Origin: Archangium lansingense
GTDB lineage: Bacteria > Myxococcota > Myxococcia > Myxococcales > Myxococcaceae
Direction of reading: 5' to 3'
Assembly: GCF_026626635.1 (NCBI RefSeq)
Contig: NZ_JAPNKA010000001.1
Coordinates: forward strand, 8,308,001-8,372,000
Length of the DNA stretch: 64,000 nucleotides
Numbering within the stretch: the first letter of the stretch is position 1; each line of letters starts with the position of its first letter. A program made the translations under genes and the position numbers. Shown here piece by piece: positions 8,090 through 14,834 of this stretch. The notes under the pieces were generated by a model that worked only from the letters and a program-made list of their open reading frames with translations, made no database searches and had not been told where the DNA came from.

Positions 8090-9358
8090 CTACTTGAAGC
8101 GCTTGAACAGCAGCACCGTGTTGGTCCCGCCAAAGCCAAACGAGTTGCTCATCACCACGTCCACCCGCTGCTCGCGCGCCTGGTTGGGCACGTAGTCCAG
8201 GTCGCACTCCGGATCCGGCGTGGAGTAGTTGATGGTCGGAGGAATGACACGGCGCAGGAGCGTCAACACGCTCACCACCGCCTCGGCACCACCGGCCGCG
8301 CCCAGCATGTGGCCTGTCATGGACTTGGTGGAGGACACCGCCAGCTTGCGCGCGTGCGCACCGAACACCGTCTTGATGGCCTTCGTCTCGTTGACGTCGT
8401 TGAGAGGCGTCGAGGTGCCGTGCGCGTTGATGTAGCCCACGTCCTCGGGGTTCATCTCCGCCGAGGCCAGCGCTAGGCGCATGCAGCGCGCCGCACCCTC
8501 TCCCTCGGGAGCTGGAGCCGTCACGTGGTACGCGTCCGAGTTGGCCCCGTAGCCCACCACCTCCGCCAGGATATGAGCACCGCGTTTCTTCGCGTTCTCC
8601 AGCTCCTCGAGCACCACGATGCCCGCGCCCTCGCCCAGCACGAAGCCGTCACGCTCCTTGTCGAACGGACGGCTGGCGCCAGCAGGGTCCTCGTTCCGGG
8701 TGGACATCGCCTTCATCACCGAGAACCCGCCCATGCCCAGCGGGGTGATTGCTGCCTCGGAGCCCCCGGCGATGACCGCGTCCGTCTCGCCCAGGCGGAT
8801 GGACTTCCATGCCTCGCCGATGGCGTGCGCGCTGGTGGCACAGGCGGACACCGGCGACCAGTTCGGCCCCTTGCATCCATAGCGGATGGAGATGAGGCCG
8901 GGCGCCATGTTGGTGATCATCTGGATGATGAAGAAGGGAGAGAGTCTGTCGAACCCCTTCTCCAGGCCCTTGCGGTGCTGCTCCTCGAGCGAGCTCAGCC
9001 CGCCGATGCCCGAGCCAACGATGACGCCCACCTTCTCGGGCGCGTAGCCATGGGGCGCGTCTGGCCCGATGGGAAGACCGCTCTCTTTGATGGCCATCTC
9101 GGTCGCGGCGAGCGCGTACTGCGAGAACAGGTCCATCCGGCGCACTTCTCGCTTGTCGATGAACTGCTCCGGCTGGAAGTCCTTCACCTCGGCCGCGAAG
9201 CGGGTGTCGAGCTTCGCCGTTTCAAAGCGGGTGATGGACGCGATGCCAGACCTGCCAGCGAGCATCGCCTGCCAGGTCTTCTCAGTACCGGTGCCCAGGG
9301 CTGTGATGAGTCCAGTACCGGTGATGACGACGCGACGGTGTGACACAGGGTTCTCCAT
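8090..9358 (-). CDS. fabF: 3-oxoacyl-ACP synthase II (FabF)
   Basis: A 422-residue KAS II enzyme, close to the E. coli FabF length. The catalytic Cys173 is in SACATSAHAIGEAW, and the two His residues are in NAHGTSTPLND and SMTGHMLGAAGG; the closing FGFGGTN is also present. It condenses malonyl-ACP with acyl-ACP in fatty-acid elongation. Its ATG follows the tetR stop with no gap, so the two genes are almost surely cotranscribed and coupled. A FabF controlled by its own TetR is often a second copy used under special conditions, not the housekeeping enzyme; no fabG/acpP neighbours of the standard fab cluster are present. Confidence 0.92.
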   Translation of the reverse strand: MENPVSHRRVVITGTGLITALGTGTEKTWQAMLAGRSGIASITRFETAKLDTRFAAEVKDFQPEQFIDKREVRRMDLFSQYALAATEMAIKESGLPIGPDAPHGYAPEKVGVIVGSGIGGLSSLEEQHRKGLEKGFDRLSPFFIIQMITNMAPGLISIRYGCKGPNWSPVSACATSAHAIGEAWKSIRLGETDAVIAGGSEAAITPLGMGGFSVMKAMSTRNEDPAGASRPFDKERDGFVLGEGAGIVVLEELENAKKRGAHILAEVVGYGANSDAYHVTAPAPEGEGAARCMRLALASAEMNPEDVGYINAHGTSTPLNDVNETKAIKTVFGAHARKLAVSSTKSMTGHMLGAAGGAEAVVSVLTLLRRVIPPTINYSTPDPECDLDYVPNQAREQRVDVVMSNSFGFGGTNTVLLFKRFK

Positions 9359-9955
9359 TCAGGGTGTGTTGCGCTCGGCACCTCCCTCCAGGGTCTGCGC
9401 GCCGAGCTTCTTGGCCGCCTCGAGGAACTCGTCACTGAGGCGCGTACCGCGAACAGCTCTCGACAACGACAGGGCGCCGTACATGAGGGCCAGCAGCCCG
9501 AGTGCCTTCTCCCGGGACTTCTCGCCCGGGCCCAGGAGATCGCTCAACTCCCGAACGAACTCGGTGAGCTCGCTCTCCAGGGCCCCACGATAGGGCTCCC
9601 CTTCCCTTGCGACTTCGGAAGCGATGCTCGGCAGGGGACAGCCGGCCTCCACGGTGTCCCGATGTTTCCGCGACAGATATTTCTCCAGCACCGTCAGCGC
9701 CGGGGGGCGCGACGTGTCGCCCATCGCGCGTTGGAGCAACCGGGTCCACATCGTTCGTGCTGTGCTCCGGATGGTCTCGGTGAAGAGCTGCTCCTTGGAT
9801 TCGAAGTGCCCGTAGAAGCCGCCCACCGTGAGCCCCGCTCCCTTCATCACATCCATCACGGAGCTGGCTCGAATCCCTCGCTCGAGCAGCAGCGCCGCGG
9901 CGGACGCGAGGATGGCTTCGTGCGACTTCTGCTTCTGCTCCGCTTTCTGGCTCAT
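9359..9955 (-). CDS. TetR/AcrR-family transcriptional regulator
   Basis: A 198-residue regulator. The N-terminal helix-turn-helix spans about residues 12-56 (ILASAAALLLERGIRASS, VGGFYGHFESKEQLF). The FYGHFESKE segment is the typical TetR recognition-helix end. The C-terminal ligand domain is unassigned. It abuts fabF directly and probably controls itself and fabF/SDR, perhaps also the upstream thiolase. A perfect inverted repeat lies upstream of its start (10012-10041) and is a good candidate operator. Its ligand may be an acyl-CoA or fatty acid, judged only from its neighbours. Confidence 0.88.
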   Translation of the reverse strand: MSQKAEQKQKSHEAILASAAALLLERGIRASSVMDVMKGAGLTVGGFYGHFESKEQLFTETIRSTARTMWTRLLQRAMGDTSRPPALTVLEKYLSRKHRDTVEAGCPLPSIASEVAREGEPYRGALESELTEFVRELSDLLGPGEKSREKALGLLALMYGALSLSRAVRGTRLSDEFLEAAKKLGAQTLEGGAERNTP

Positions 9956-10011
9956 GCCTCGACCTCGCTCCGGAGCTCTTGACTGAGCGGCTCCGGAAAA
10001 AACACACGGTT

Positions 10012-10041
10012 CATTATGGAACTAATATTTCGCCCATAATG
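10012..10041. promoter_or_regulatory. Candidate TetR operator and promoter
   Basis: CATTATGG-N14-CCATAATG is a perfect 8-bp inverted repeat in an A/T-rich pocket of a GC-rich genome, 57 bp upstream of the tetR start. On the minus strand a TTGACC hexamer (10047-10042) abuts the repeat, so bound protein would cover the -35/-10 spacer. This fits autorepression by the adjacent TetR. Confidence 0.5.
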
Positions 10042-10072
10042 GGTCAAGGCTCGCCCGGGCTCCGTTCGAGCG

Positions 10073-11308
10073 TCAGAGCCGCTCGATGATGGTGGCGATG
10101 CCCTGACCGCCGCTGACGCACAGGGTGATGAGGGCGGTCTGCTTGCCGGTCCGCTCGAGCTCATCGAGCGCGGTTCCGAGCAACATCGCTCCGGTGGCAC
10201 CGAGCGGATGGCCGAGCGCGATGGAGCCGCCGTTGACGTTCACACGCGCGGGATCGATTCCCAGCGTGCGGGTCGTCTGCAGCACCACGCCCGCGAAGGC
10301 CTCGTTGATCTCCCACAGGTCGATGTCGCTCGCCTTCATGCCCGCGAGGCGGAGTGCCTTCTGACTCGCCGGCGCGGGCGCGGTAAGCATCAGCACCGGC
10401 TCGCTGCCGATGGTCGTCATCGCGCGGATGCGGGCTCGCGGCTTGATGCCCTTCTCCCGGACGTACCGCTCCGAAGCGAGCATCACCGCGGCGGCCCCAT
10501 CAACGATGCCGCTGGAGTTGCCGGCGGTGTGGAGGTGCCGAATGGCCTTCGCGTGCGGATACGCCGCGAGCGCGAGTTGATCCAGCGTCTCCCCCTTCGG
10601 GCCTGAGACCGTCTCCCCCAGCGCGACGAACGAAGGCTTGAGCGCGGCGAGTCCTTCGGCCGTGGTGTCGGGACGGGGAAACTCGTCCCGCTCGAGCACC
10701 ACCGCGCCCGTGAACGGGTCCTTCACGGGGAACAGTGACTTCGCGAAGCGCTTCTGCTCGATGGCCCGGGCCGCGTTCTTCTGGGAACGGAGCGCCACGG
10801 CATCAATCTCCTCGCGCGAGAACCCCTCGAGCGTGGCGATGAGGTCGGCGCTGATGCCCTGGGGAACCTGGAACAGGCTCTGGCGCAGGTGCGTGTTGTT
10901 GCCATCCTGGCCGCCGCCATCAGAGCCCATGGGGACGCGCGACATGCTCTCCACGCCACCGGCGATGACGAGGTCCATCGCGCCCGAGGCAACCCCCATG
11001 GCGCCAAAGTTGATCGCCTGCAGCCCCGAAGCGCAGAAGCGGTTGAGCGACACCGCCGACACCTCGTGGGGCCAGCCCGCGGCCAGCACCGCACTGCGGG
11101 CCAGGTTGGCGCCCTGCTCTCCCACCTGGGAGACGCACCCCGCCATCACGTCGTCCACCTCGCGCGCGTCGAACCCCTGGCGCCGCTGGAGTGTCTTCAG
11201 CACCTGCGCGAACAGCTCCTGCGGGTGGATGCCCGAGAGCGCTCCTTTGCCCGCTTTGCCTCGCCCTCTAGGGGTCCTTACAGCATCGATGATGTAGCTC
11301 GTGGTCAT
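10073..11308 (-). CDS. Acetyl-CoA C-acyltransferase (thiolase)
   Basis: A 411-residue thiolase. The acyl-accepting Cys92 is in LNRFCASGLQAIN. The His of INEAF...GHPLGATGA and the second Cys of TLCVSGGQGIATI complete the active site. It cleaves 3-ketoacyl-CoA with CoA (or condenses two acetyl-CoA). The FadA/FadI-like beta-oxidation role is more likely than a dedicated acetoacetyl-CoA thiolase. It begins an apparent run with tetR, fabF and the SDR gene, although a 117-bp gap with a probable promoter separates it from tetR. The lysine operon nearby ends in acetoacetate and crotonyl-CoA, so this enzyme could also serve that pathway. Confidence 0.88.
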   Translation of the reverse strand: MTTSYIIDAVRTPRGRGKAGKGALSGIHPQELFAQVLKTLQRRQGFDAREVDDVMAGCVSQVGEQGANLARSAVLAAGWPHEVSAVSLNRFCASGLQAINFGAMGVASGAMDLVIAGGVESMSRVPMGSDGGGQDGNNTHLRQSLFQVPQGISADLIATLEGFSREEIDAVALRSQKNAARAIEQKRFAKSLFPVKDPFTGAVVLERDEFPRPDTTAEGLAALKPSFVALGETVSGPKGETLDQLALAAYPHAKAIRHLHTAGNSSGIVDGAAAVMLASERYVREKGIKPRARIRAMTTIGSEPVLMLTAPAPASQKALRLAGMKASDIDLWEINEAFAGVVLQTTRTLGIDPARVNVNGGSIALGHPLGATGAMLLGTALDELERTGKQTALITLCVSGGQGIATIIERL

Positions 11309-11361
11309 GGTCTGGCTCCTTGAGTTGCACGCCTCAGGCGCGGCCCTCTCCGCCGGAACAG

Positions 11362-11392
11362 ATTACGCTAGTAATATTATATAAGTAATATT
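11362..11392. promoter_or_regulatory. A/T-rich operator/promoter region before the thiolase gene
   Basis: A 31-bp A/T-rich island contains ATTAC-gcta-GTAAT (11362-11375), AATATTA-N6-TAATATT (11373-11379/11386-11392) and the direct repeat AGTAATATT twice, 14 bp apart. A TATAAT hexamer reads on the minus strand (11381-11376), 68 nt before the thiolase start. This stacking of repeats on a -10 box suggests a repressor site; the divergent dioxygenase gene begins 72 bp to the right. Confidence 0.45.
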
Positions 11393-11464
11393 GAGCCTCC
11401 TCCGGCGCAAGGTCCCTCTTTCCAAGCGGGCGCCGCCCGGCCATGGTGCATTTCCACTACGCCC

Positions 11465-12202
11465 ATGAGCTTCTCGCCTCCCGTCACACCGCCTTCCGAG
11501 GTCACCGCCGTCCTGCGCGACCGCGGCTACGCCGTCCTCAGCCGCTCGGGTCTATGCGAGCTGGTAGGCACACCGGCCGCCTCGCTCGACGCCCTGAGTC
11601 CGACCTGGGACGGTCTGCCTCCCGACACCTACCTGCGCGACGGCGGCCGCTACCGCTCGCGTCGGCATTCGTGCTTCGTCGTCGAGGGCACCTCGGTCAC
11701 CCCGGTGCCGCACCGCGCGCACTGGCAGCCCGTTGAGTACAACGCGCTGCACGGCGGCCTGGAGCGCTGGTTCGAGCCCATGATGCCCACCGTGGTCGCT
11801 CAGCCGGTCTGGCCGCAGTTGCTGCGTGGACTCGCCGCGTGCTGCTCCGCCCTGAAGGGGCCGCAGCCATGGTTCGTCGAGGCGCACCAGTTCCGCATCG
11901 ACACCACGGACGGCATCGGCCGGCCCACTCCCGAGGGCGCTCACCGTGATGGTGTGGACTTCGTCGCCGTGCTGCTCGTCGGACGCGAGGGCATCAAGGG
12001 CGGCGAGACGCGCGTGTTCGAGGCCTCCGGCCCGCACGGCATCCGATTCACCCTGACCGAGCCGTGGTCCGCTCTGCTACTGGATGACGCGCGTGTGATT
12101 CACGAGAGCACGCCGATCCAGCCACTGGCCGACAGCGGACACCGGGACACGCTCGTCCTGACCTTCCGCTCCAAGGGATTCCAGGGACCCGAGGTTCCGT
12201 GA
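11465..12202 (+). CDS. 2-oxoglutarate/Fe(II) dioxygenase (2OG-Fe_Oxy_2 family)
   Basis: A 245-residue protein of the family that includes the isoleucine 4-hydroxylase IDO and BsmA. The iron triad is readable: His160 and Asp162 in EGAHRDGVDFV and His213 in DARVIHESTPI. Arg227 in HRDTLVLTF is the likely 2-oxoglutarate anchor. Family members hydroxylate free aliphatic amino acids (Ile, Leu, Met); the substrate here is not known. It is a single gene, divergent from the thiolase and convergent with kce. No clear Shine-Dalgarno was seen, and the start is chosen as the first ATG of the conserved frame. Confidence 0.8.
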   Translation: MSFSPPVTPPSEVTAVLRDRGYAVLSRSGLCELVGTPAASLDALSPTWDGLPPDTYLRDGGRYRSRRHSCFVVEGTSVTPVPHRAHWQPVEYNALHGGLERWFEPMMPTVVAQPVWPQLLRGLAACCSALKGPQPWFVEAHQFRIDTTDGIGRPTPEGAHRDGVDFVAVLLVGREGIKGGETRVFEASGPHGIRFTLTEPWSALLLDDARVIHESTPIQPLADSGHRDTLVLTFRSKGFQGPEVP

Positions 12203-12209
12203 GAACAGT

Positions 12210-12229
12210 GGGTTGAACGGATTCAACCC
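12210..12229 (+). terminator. Stem-loop after the dioxygenase gene
   Basis: GGGTTGAA-cgga-TTCAACCC is a perfect 8-bp stem with a 4-nt loop, starting 8 nt after the stop codon. There is no U-tract, so intrinsic termination is uncertain. It merges on the right into palindromic element copy 2. Confidence 0.5.
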
Positions 12230-12238
12230 GGGGACTTG

Positions 12239-12276
12239 ATACCCTCACCCCGTCCCTCTCCCGGAGGGAGAGGGGT
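12239..12276. repeat. Palindromic extragenic element, copy 2
   Basis: GATACCCTCACCCC followed by the palindrome CCCTCTCCC-GGAGGGAGAGGGG, nearly identical to copy 1. It lies between the convergent stops at 12202 and 12327. Confidence 0.78.
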
Positions 12277-12326
12277 TGTTGTTGGCGGGGTGGTTACTGA
12301 CAGCGGTTACTACGGGTGACGGGGAG

Positions 12327-13160
12327 TTACGCGGCGTCGAGGCGCAGGAGCTTGCGGGCTTCCTGCGGCGTCGCCAGCGTCCGGCCCTTCGCCTTCGCCC
12401 TCTTCGCCGCCTCGGCCACCAGCTCCCAGTTGCCCTTCGCCAGCACGCCCTTGGACACGTAGATGTTGTCCTCGAGCCCCACTCGCGCGTTACCGCCCCG
12501 CTCCGCCGCCAGCTCCACGTACGGCAACTGGTGCCGCCCCACCGCCGCCACCGTCCACGTACTCCCCTCCGGCAGCGACTTGATCATGAAGTCCAGCGCG
12601 TCCTCTCGCGCCGTCAACGCCCCCGGCACCCCCAGCACGAAGTCGAAGTGTCCCGGCAGGTCCGCCACCCCTTCCTTCGCCAACGCCCTCGCCTCGTCCA
12701 CCATCCCCACGTCGAAGCACTCGAACTCCGGCCGCAGGCCCAGCGCCTTGATGCGCTTCGCGATGTCCCGCACCAGTGGCCTCGGGTTCCAGAACACCTC
12801 GTCCCCGAAGTTCACCGTGCCCGTCGTCAGCGTGGCCATGTCCGGCCGGTCCTCGCCCGTCAGCCTCAGCCCGCCGCACCGCTCGTCCACGCCCATCCCC
12901 ACCGCTCCACCCGTGGACACCTGGATGAGAATGTCCGTCCGCTTGCGGATGGCCCGGATCGCCGCCCGGAACAGCTCCGTGTCCTGCGACGGCTTGCCGT
13001 CCGGCGTGCGCACGTGCAGGTGCACCATCGCCGCGCCCGCCTCCCGGCACTTCGCCGCGTCCTCGGCAATCTCCTCCGCCGAGATGGGCAGGTAGGGCGT
13101 CTGCTCGCGCGTCGTCTCCGCTCCCACCATCGCCGCCGTAATGACCATGGGGTTGCTCAT
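12327..13160 (-). CDS. kce: 3-keto-5-aminohexanoate cleavage enzyme (BKACE family)
   Basis: A 277-residue BKACE-family protein. Family hallmarks are visible: the opening VITAAMVGAETT, HLHVRTPDGKPSQD (metal-binding HxH and following), QVSTGGAVGM, and the late VGLEDNIYV. In lysine fermentation the enzyme uses Zn2+ to split 5-amino-3-ketohexanoate with acetyl-CoA into acetoacetate and L-3-aminobutyryl-CoA. Its start overlaps the kal stop (ATGA), and the four downstream-pathway partners sit in the same operon, which makes the Kce assignment much firmer than for an isolated BKACE. The ATG at 13160 is supported by the overlap. Confidence 0.9.
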   Translation of the reverse strand: MSNPMVITAAMVGAETTREQTPYLPISAEEIAEDAAKCREAGAAMVHLHVRTPDGKPSQDTELFRAAIRAIRKRTDILIQVSTGGAVGMGVDERCGGLRLTGEDRPDMATLTTGTVNFGDEVFWNPRPLVRDIAKRIKALGLRPEFECFDVGMVDEARALAKEGVADLPGHFDFVLGVPGALTAREDALDFMIKSLPEGSTWTVAAVGRHQLPYVELAAERGGNARVGLEDNIYVSKGVLAKGNWELVAEAAKRAKAKGRTLATPQEARKLLRLDAA

Positions 13161-13552
13161 CGCTGACCTCGCTGTTTGTCCTTCGGCACCACGCAGGTCC
13201 CGCTAGCCCGACACACCACCACCGGCTCCGGCAACACGTCCGCCGCCGAATCGTTCACATCCGGTCGCGGGCGGATCACCTTACGTGCCTCGAAGCGCAT
13301 CTTCCGCGACGTGTTGCCCGCCTGGATGATCTCCCCCTCCGCCTCGATGAAGTCCCCGGCGTATACCGGCGCGAGGAACTCCACCGAGTCGTAGGCGCGG
13401 AACAGGCCCTCGTCCCCATCCATTCGGATGCACAGCTCGGTGGCCACGTCGCCGAACAGCCCCAGCATCCGCGCCCCGTCCACCAGGTTCCCACCGTAGT
13501 GTGCGTCGTGGCTGCTCATGCGCAGCCGGATGACCGCCTTCACGTTGCTCAC
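13157..13552 (-). CDS. kal: 3-aminobutyryl-CoA ammonia lyase
   Basis: A 131-residue hot-dog-fold protein starting at a GTG (13552-13550) that overlaps the kamE stop by 4 nt (GTGA). The segment SSHDAHYGGNLVDGARMLGLFGDVATE carries the family pattern, and AYDSVEFLAPVYAGDFIEAEGEI is typical of hot-dog thioesterase-like folds. Kal removes ammonia from L-3-aminobutyryl-CoA to give crotonyl-CoA. Its length matches known Kal proteins (about 130 residues). Longer ORFs extending upstream in this frame run over kamE and are not real. Confidence 0.88.
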   Translation of the reverse strand: MSNVKAVIRLRMSSHDAHYGGNLVDGARMLGLFGDVATELCIRMDGDEGLFRAYDSVEFLAPVYAGDFIEAEGEIIQAGNTSRKMRFEARKVIRPRPDVNDSAADVLPEPVVVCRASGTCVVPKDKQRGQR

Positions 13553-14346
13553 TTGGGCTCCCCTTCCCAGTGCACGTTCTTCGCCTCCTTGCCTTCCTTC
13601 TGGAGGACCTGGTGCACGATGTAATTGGCCACGTCCGAGGGCTTCGTCCCGGGGCCGAAGCCCACGTCGAAGCCCAGCTCCAGCGCCAGCTTGAGGTCCA
13701 CGCGCGGCCCGCCCAGCAGCAGCAGCGTCTTGCCGTGGATGCCCGCGGCCTTCGCGGCCTCGATGAACTGGCGCGAGTTGTCCTTGTGCACGTCGCGCTG
13801 GGTCACCACCTGTGACACGAGGATGGCGTCCGCGTTGCGCGCCATGGCCCGCTTGATGAGCTCCTCGTTGGGTACCTGGCTGCCCAGGTTGAAGGCCTCG
13901 AACCAGGGGTAGCGCTCCAGGCCGTAGTCGCCCGCGTACCCCTTCATGTTGAGGATGGCGTCGATTCCCACCGTGTGCGTGTCCGTGCCCGTGCACGCGC
14001 CGAACACCACGATGCGCCGGCCCACCTTCTCCTTGATGAGCCCGTTGAGATCATCGAACCCGAGCTTCTTCACCACCACTTCGGGGACGTCGATCTCCGA
14101 GTAGTCCAGCGAGTGCTGCGTGCGCGCGTACACGATGAAGAAGGTGTACGTGTCGGCGGCGCGCTCGGCGGCGGCCACCTTCACGTCGCTGAACCCCATC
14201 TTCTTCGCGAACACCGCCGCGGCCTCCTTGGCCTTCTCCGACAGCGGCACCGGCAGCGTGAAGGACAGCTGCACCACGCCGTCGTCGCGCCGGTCGCCGT
14301 AGGGGCGGATGATCTGCTTCGTCGCCTTCGTCGCCTTCGTCGCCAT
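13549..14346 (-). CDS. kamE: D-lysine/L-beta-lysine 5,6-aminomutase, beta subunit
   Basis: A 265-residue protein with the cobalamin-binding motif DTHTVG (Asp122, His124, Gly127), the later LLLGGPRVD of the B12 Rossmann domain, and MKGYAGDYGLERYPW, which holds the Lys (Lys135) that binds PLP in this family. The N-terminal ~100 residues form the dimerisation part, after an unusual Lys/Thr/Ala-repeat start (MATKATKATK). With KamD it moves the 6-amino group of beta-lysine to C5 using adenosylcobalamin and PLP. It lies 5 nt downstream of a small hypothetical gene that separates it from kamD. Confidence 0.93.
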   Translation of the reverse strand: MATKATKATKQIIRPYGDRRDDGVVQLSFTLPVPLSEKAKEAAAVFAKKMGFSDVKVAAAERAADTYTFFIVYARTQHSLDYSEIDVPEVVVKKLGFDDLNGLIKEKVGRRIVVFGACTGTDTHTVGIDAILNMKGYAGDYGLERYPWFEAFNLGSQVPNEELIKRAMARNADAILVSQVVTQRDVHKDNSRQFIEAAKAAGIHGKTLLLLGGPRVDLKLALELGFDVGFGPGTKPSDVANYIVHQVLQKEGKEAKNVHWEGEPK

Positions 14347-14351
14347 GGCGG

Positions 14352-14834
14352 CTACTTCCCCTTCCTGGACTTCGCGTACGCGACGCTGCCGGCCACCTTC
14401 TCCGCGAGCGTCTCGAAGCGGTCCTTCTTCTTCGCGTCCATGTGGAAGACGAGCGACCAGGTGGTCTTCCCGTCACACCCCACGTACGTCACCGTCTGCA
14501 CCGACTCCGCACCATCCGGCGTCGTGTCCGAGTCCACGCGCTTCGCCGCCGGAGCCTTGCCCAGCTTGAGCTGCTTCCAGCCCTGCTCGCTCCCCATGGC
14601 GGTGAGGATCTTCTCCAGGCACAGCTGCGGCTTCATGCCCGCCGTCTGCACCGCGCCCACGTCCAACAGCAGGTACGCGTCCCCGGAGGGTTCATCGAAG
14701 CGCTGGGTGCCATCCGCCTCGGACTGCTTCCACTCGGTGGGCACCTGCAGCGCGAGCGTCTTCACCTCGTACTTCGTCAGCTCCGCCGCCGGCTCCCCGG
14801 CTGCGAGCACCATCACCAGCAACGAGCCGAGCAT
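14352..14834 (-). CDS. Exported protein of unknown function inside the lysine operon
   Basis: A 160-residue protein with a short hydrophobic start (MLGSLLVMVLAAGEPAAE) that looks like a signal peptide. The rest is a mixed alpha/beta protein with the pattern VPTEWKQS...YLLLDVG...GKTTWSLVFHMDAKKKDRFETLAEKVAGSV, similar in style to DUF1795/PsbP-like lipoproteins of myxobacteria; I do not recognise a specific family. Its ATG shares a base with the kamD stop (TGATG) and its stop is 5 nt from kamE, so it is translated from the same messenger. There are two Cys residues in the mature part. No enzyme motif is visible. Confidence 0.72.
   Translation of the reverse strand: MLGSLLVMVLAAGEPAAELTKYEVKTLALQVPTEWKQSEADGTQRFDEPSGDAYLLLDVGAVQTAGMKPQLCLEKILTAMGSEQGWKQLKLGKAPAAKRVDSDTTPDGAESVQTVTYVGCDGKTTWSLVFHMDAKKKDRFETLAEKVAGSVAYAKSRKGK

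Noticed and set aside
8090..9358. FabF-like gene as part of the polyketide cluster
   Set aside because: It forms its own unit with tetR, SDR and possibly the thiolase, on the other strand and about 25 kb from the megasynthases.
13157..13996. Extended 279-codon frame that contains kal
   Set aside because: The part before 13552 runs out of frame through kamE and gives low-complexity sequence. The GTG overlapping the kamE stop is the natural start.
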